The notes beneath the pieces are model-generated. The model saw only the letters and a program-made list of their open reading frames with translations, was not told the DNA's origin and did no database searches. A stretch of DNA of 64,000 nt from Ehretia macrophylla. Its lineage: Eukaryota; Streptophyta; Magnoliopsida; Boraginales; Ehretiaceae. Where the stretch lies: the NCBI GenBank assembly GCA_037974665.1, contig CM075770.1, positions 1,066,501 to 1,130,500 on the forward strand. Reading direction: 5' to 3'. Every line of letters starts with the position of its first letter. Within the stretch, counting starts at the first letter, position 1. This document shows positions 62,691 to 64,000 of this stretch, piece after piece. The translations under genes and the position numbers were made by a program.

Positions 62691-64000
62691 TTAACCTCAT
62701 AAGACGTTGTCAAGTCGAATTTGATGTCCGATCTCTTATGACGTCGTCGAATCGAGATCACTCTGACACGCTGTTTGTCTCGATACTCGAGCTAGCTCTA
62801 TTCGAGGTGGTCAGGTTATTAAGGGCATCTTGATCCTTTTGACTCAGCTCGAGTTTTCTTTTATCAGGTTTAAACTTAAGTCTGTTTACTCAGCCTTTGA
62901 AAGCCCCTACGAAAGAAGTTGTTGAGTCAATTTTACCGTGTTTCTTCTTTTGGTCAATAATTTTAACATTTTCGTGGAGGCTCTTTTCAACCGTAGACGC
63001 CATCAGCTAGCTTAATTGTTGGCCCACTCACTTCCTATGAGGCTACGCATGCAACAACTTGTTGCTCCATAACAAATATATTAATAATGCACAAAATAAA
63101 TTTTTTTGTTCTTTATAACAAATTAAAGTCATATTGATGTAAAGATTTTTTTTATCTTAGTTTTTTTTACAGTGAAATAAAATAATTACTTGCTTAGCAA
63201 AAAAATAACTTGTTGCTCCAAAACAAAACTCTTTTGTTCTTTCCAAAAGCATCCAAACCAGCACTTTTCTTTCTTCCCTTGAAAATAAGGTAGTTGGAAA
63301 ATTTAATTATTCGACATATAAATTAAGACATTAAAGAATAGTATATAAGATTCGAAAATACTTTACTTGATACCAATTAATTTAGAGATGGAATCTCAGT
63401 TATCTAATAAATATATTTTGAATTCAGCTACAACATCGATATAGAGATCGGGCTATTGAGCAATCACTAGTACCTAAATTTGTTGTTTCTTCGTTAAGGT
63501 ATATGATTCTGTTGTTAAGGTCTTCAAAGGGCTTTGCATGCATCAACTAAACCTAAACAAGGACCATACTATGCCTATACTGGCAAGTGTACCACTTATT
63601 CTTTTCGAGAAATTTAGTGTTCATTTTGATAAATGGTCATCCAACCTTTTAATACACAAGATGTGCATGTAGAGTTTATTTTTATTTCATAACCGAAATA
63701 TTTTTTGTCACAGGGAAGAATTTTTCATTCTTTTCTCTATTTTTCATTCCTTTCTTTTCCTCCTGCATGAATTTAAACCTACCCTTGATTATGACATCTT
63801 AAGAAAATCCACGAATCAGTTGATGATTCATATTGATCCCTCACCAAAATCGTCGACTCAACTCTATTTGTAAGCTAGCAGTCTATTCTTTCTCTATCCC
63901 CTTTTCTTCTACTATTTTTCCTCATGTCATTAATATATCATAACTTGACTTGGATTTAAGAGCATTTGACATATGAAACCAAAGCTAATTGATAAGAACA
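62691..64000. other. Intergenic, nothing recognised
   Basis: A slightly GC-richer patch at about 62700-63010 (CGTCGTCGAATCGAGATCAC, GATACTCGAGCTAGC) may be retroelement debris. The remainder shows no coding, RNA or bounded repeat feature that I can support. Confidence 0.35.

Overview
The window reads as nuclear DNA of a flowering plant, almost certainly a eudicot. It is AT-rich. Its genes have many short exons with GT-AG introns, it holds plant-only families (DUF936, dormancy/auxin-associated protein, plastid KAS II, MIR164), and the gaps are filled with plant transposons. All gene models were assembled by eye from conserved protein motifs, reading-phase continuity and splice signals. No database search was run.

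Layout. 706-9055 (+) is the body of a SAC-domain phosphoinositide phosphatase; its first exon lies off the window. One of its introns carries a TRIM retroelement inside an older Stowaway-like MITE. 10165-10842 is a 5'-truncated LINE with a 17-bp target duplication. 11444-13727 (-) is a complete ribosomal protein uS2/RPSA gene with telo-box and site II motifs upstream. 13.7-22.3 kb is transposon-rich: an internally deleted LINE and two large foldback elements. 22379-23296 (+) is a small dormancy/auxin-associated gene. 24.6-34.4 kb looks like the ruin of an unidentified minus-strand gene. A 7.6-kb Copia retrotransposon (itself carrying a solo LTR) sits between its probable first and last exons, and a foldback element lies just upstream of its start codon. 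36720-37203 is another foldback element.

37814-41350 (+) is a mitochondrial adrenodoxin-type ferredoxin. 42360-43377 is a foldback element filled with TAA/ATT/GTT microsatellite. 44564-46899 (+) is a DUF936 protein. 47256-47360 (-) is a MIR164 hairpin. 50541-53181 (+) is the R-SNARE SEC22. 54180-60907 (-) is plastid KAS II in 13 exons; it has a GC-AG intron, a hAT-type MITE in one intron and a SINE in another. 61-64 kb shows no gene I can recognise.

The genes are unrelated housekeeping or regulatory loci (lipid signalling, translation, Fe-S biogenesis, vesicle fusion, fatty-acid elongation, NAC-gene silencing), as expected for plant chromosomal DNA. There is no operon logic. The most notable items are the MIR164 locus, the TE-wrecked gene at 24.6-34.0 kb, the three similarly built foldback elements, and the TE insertions whose boundaries and target duplications can be read directly.
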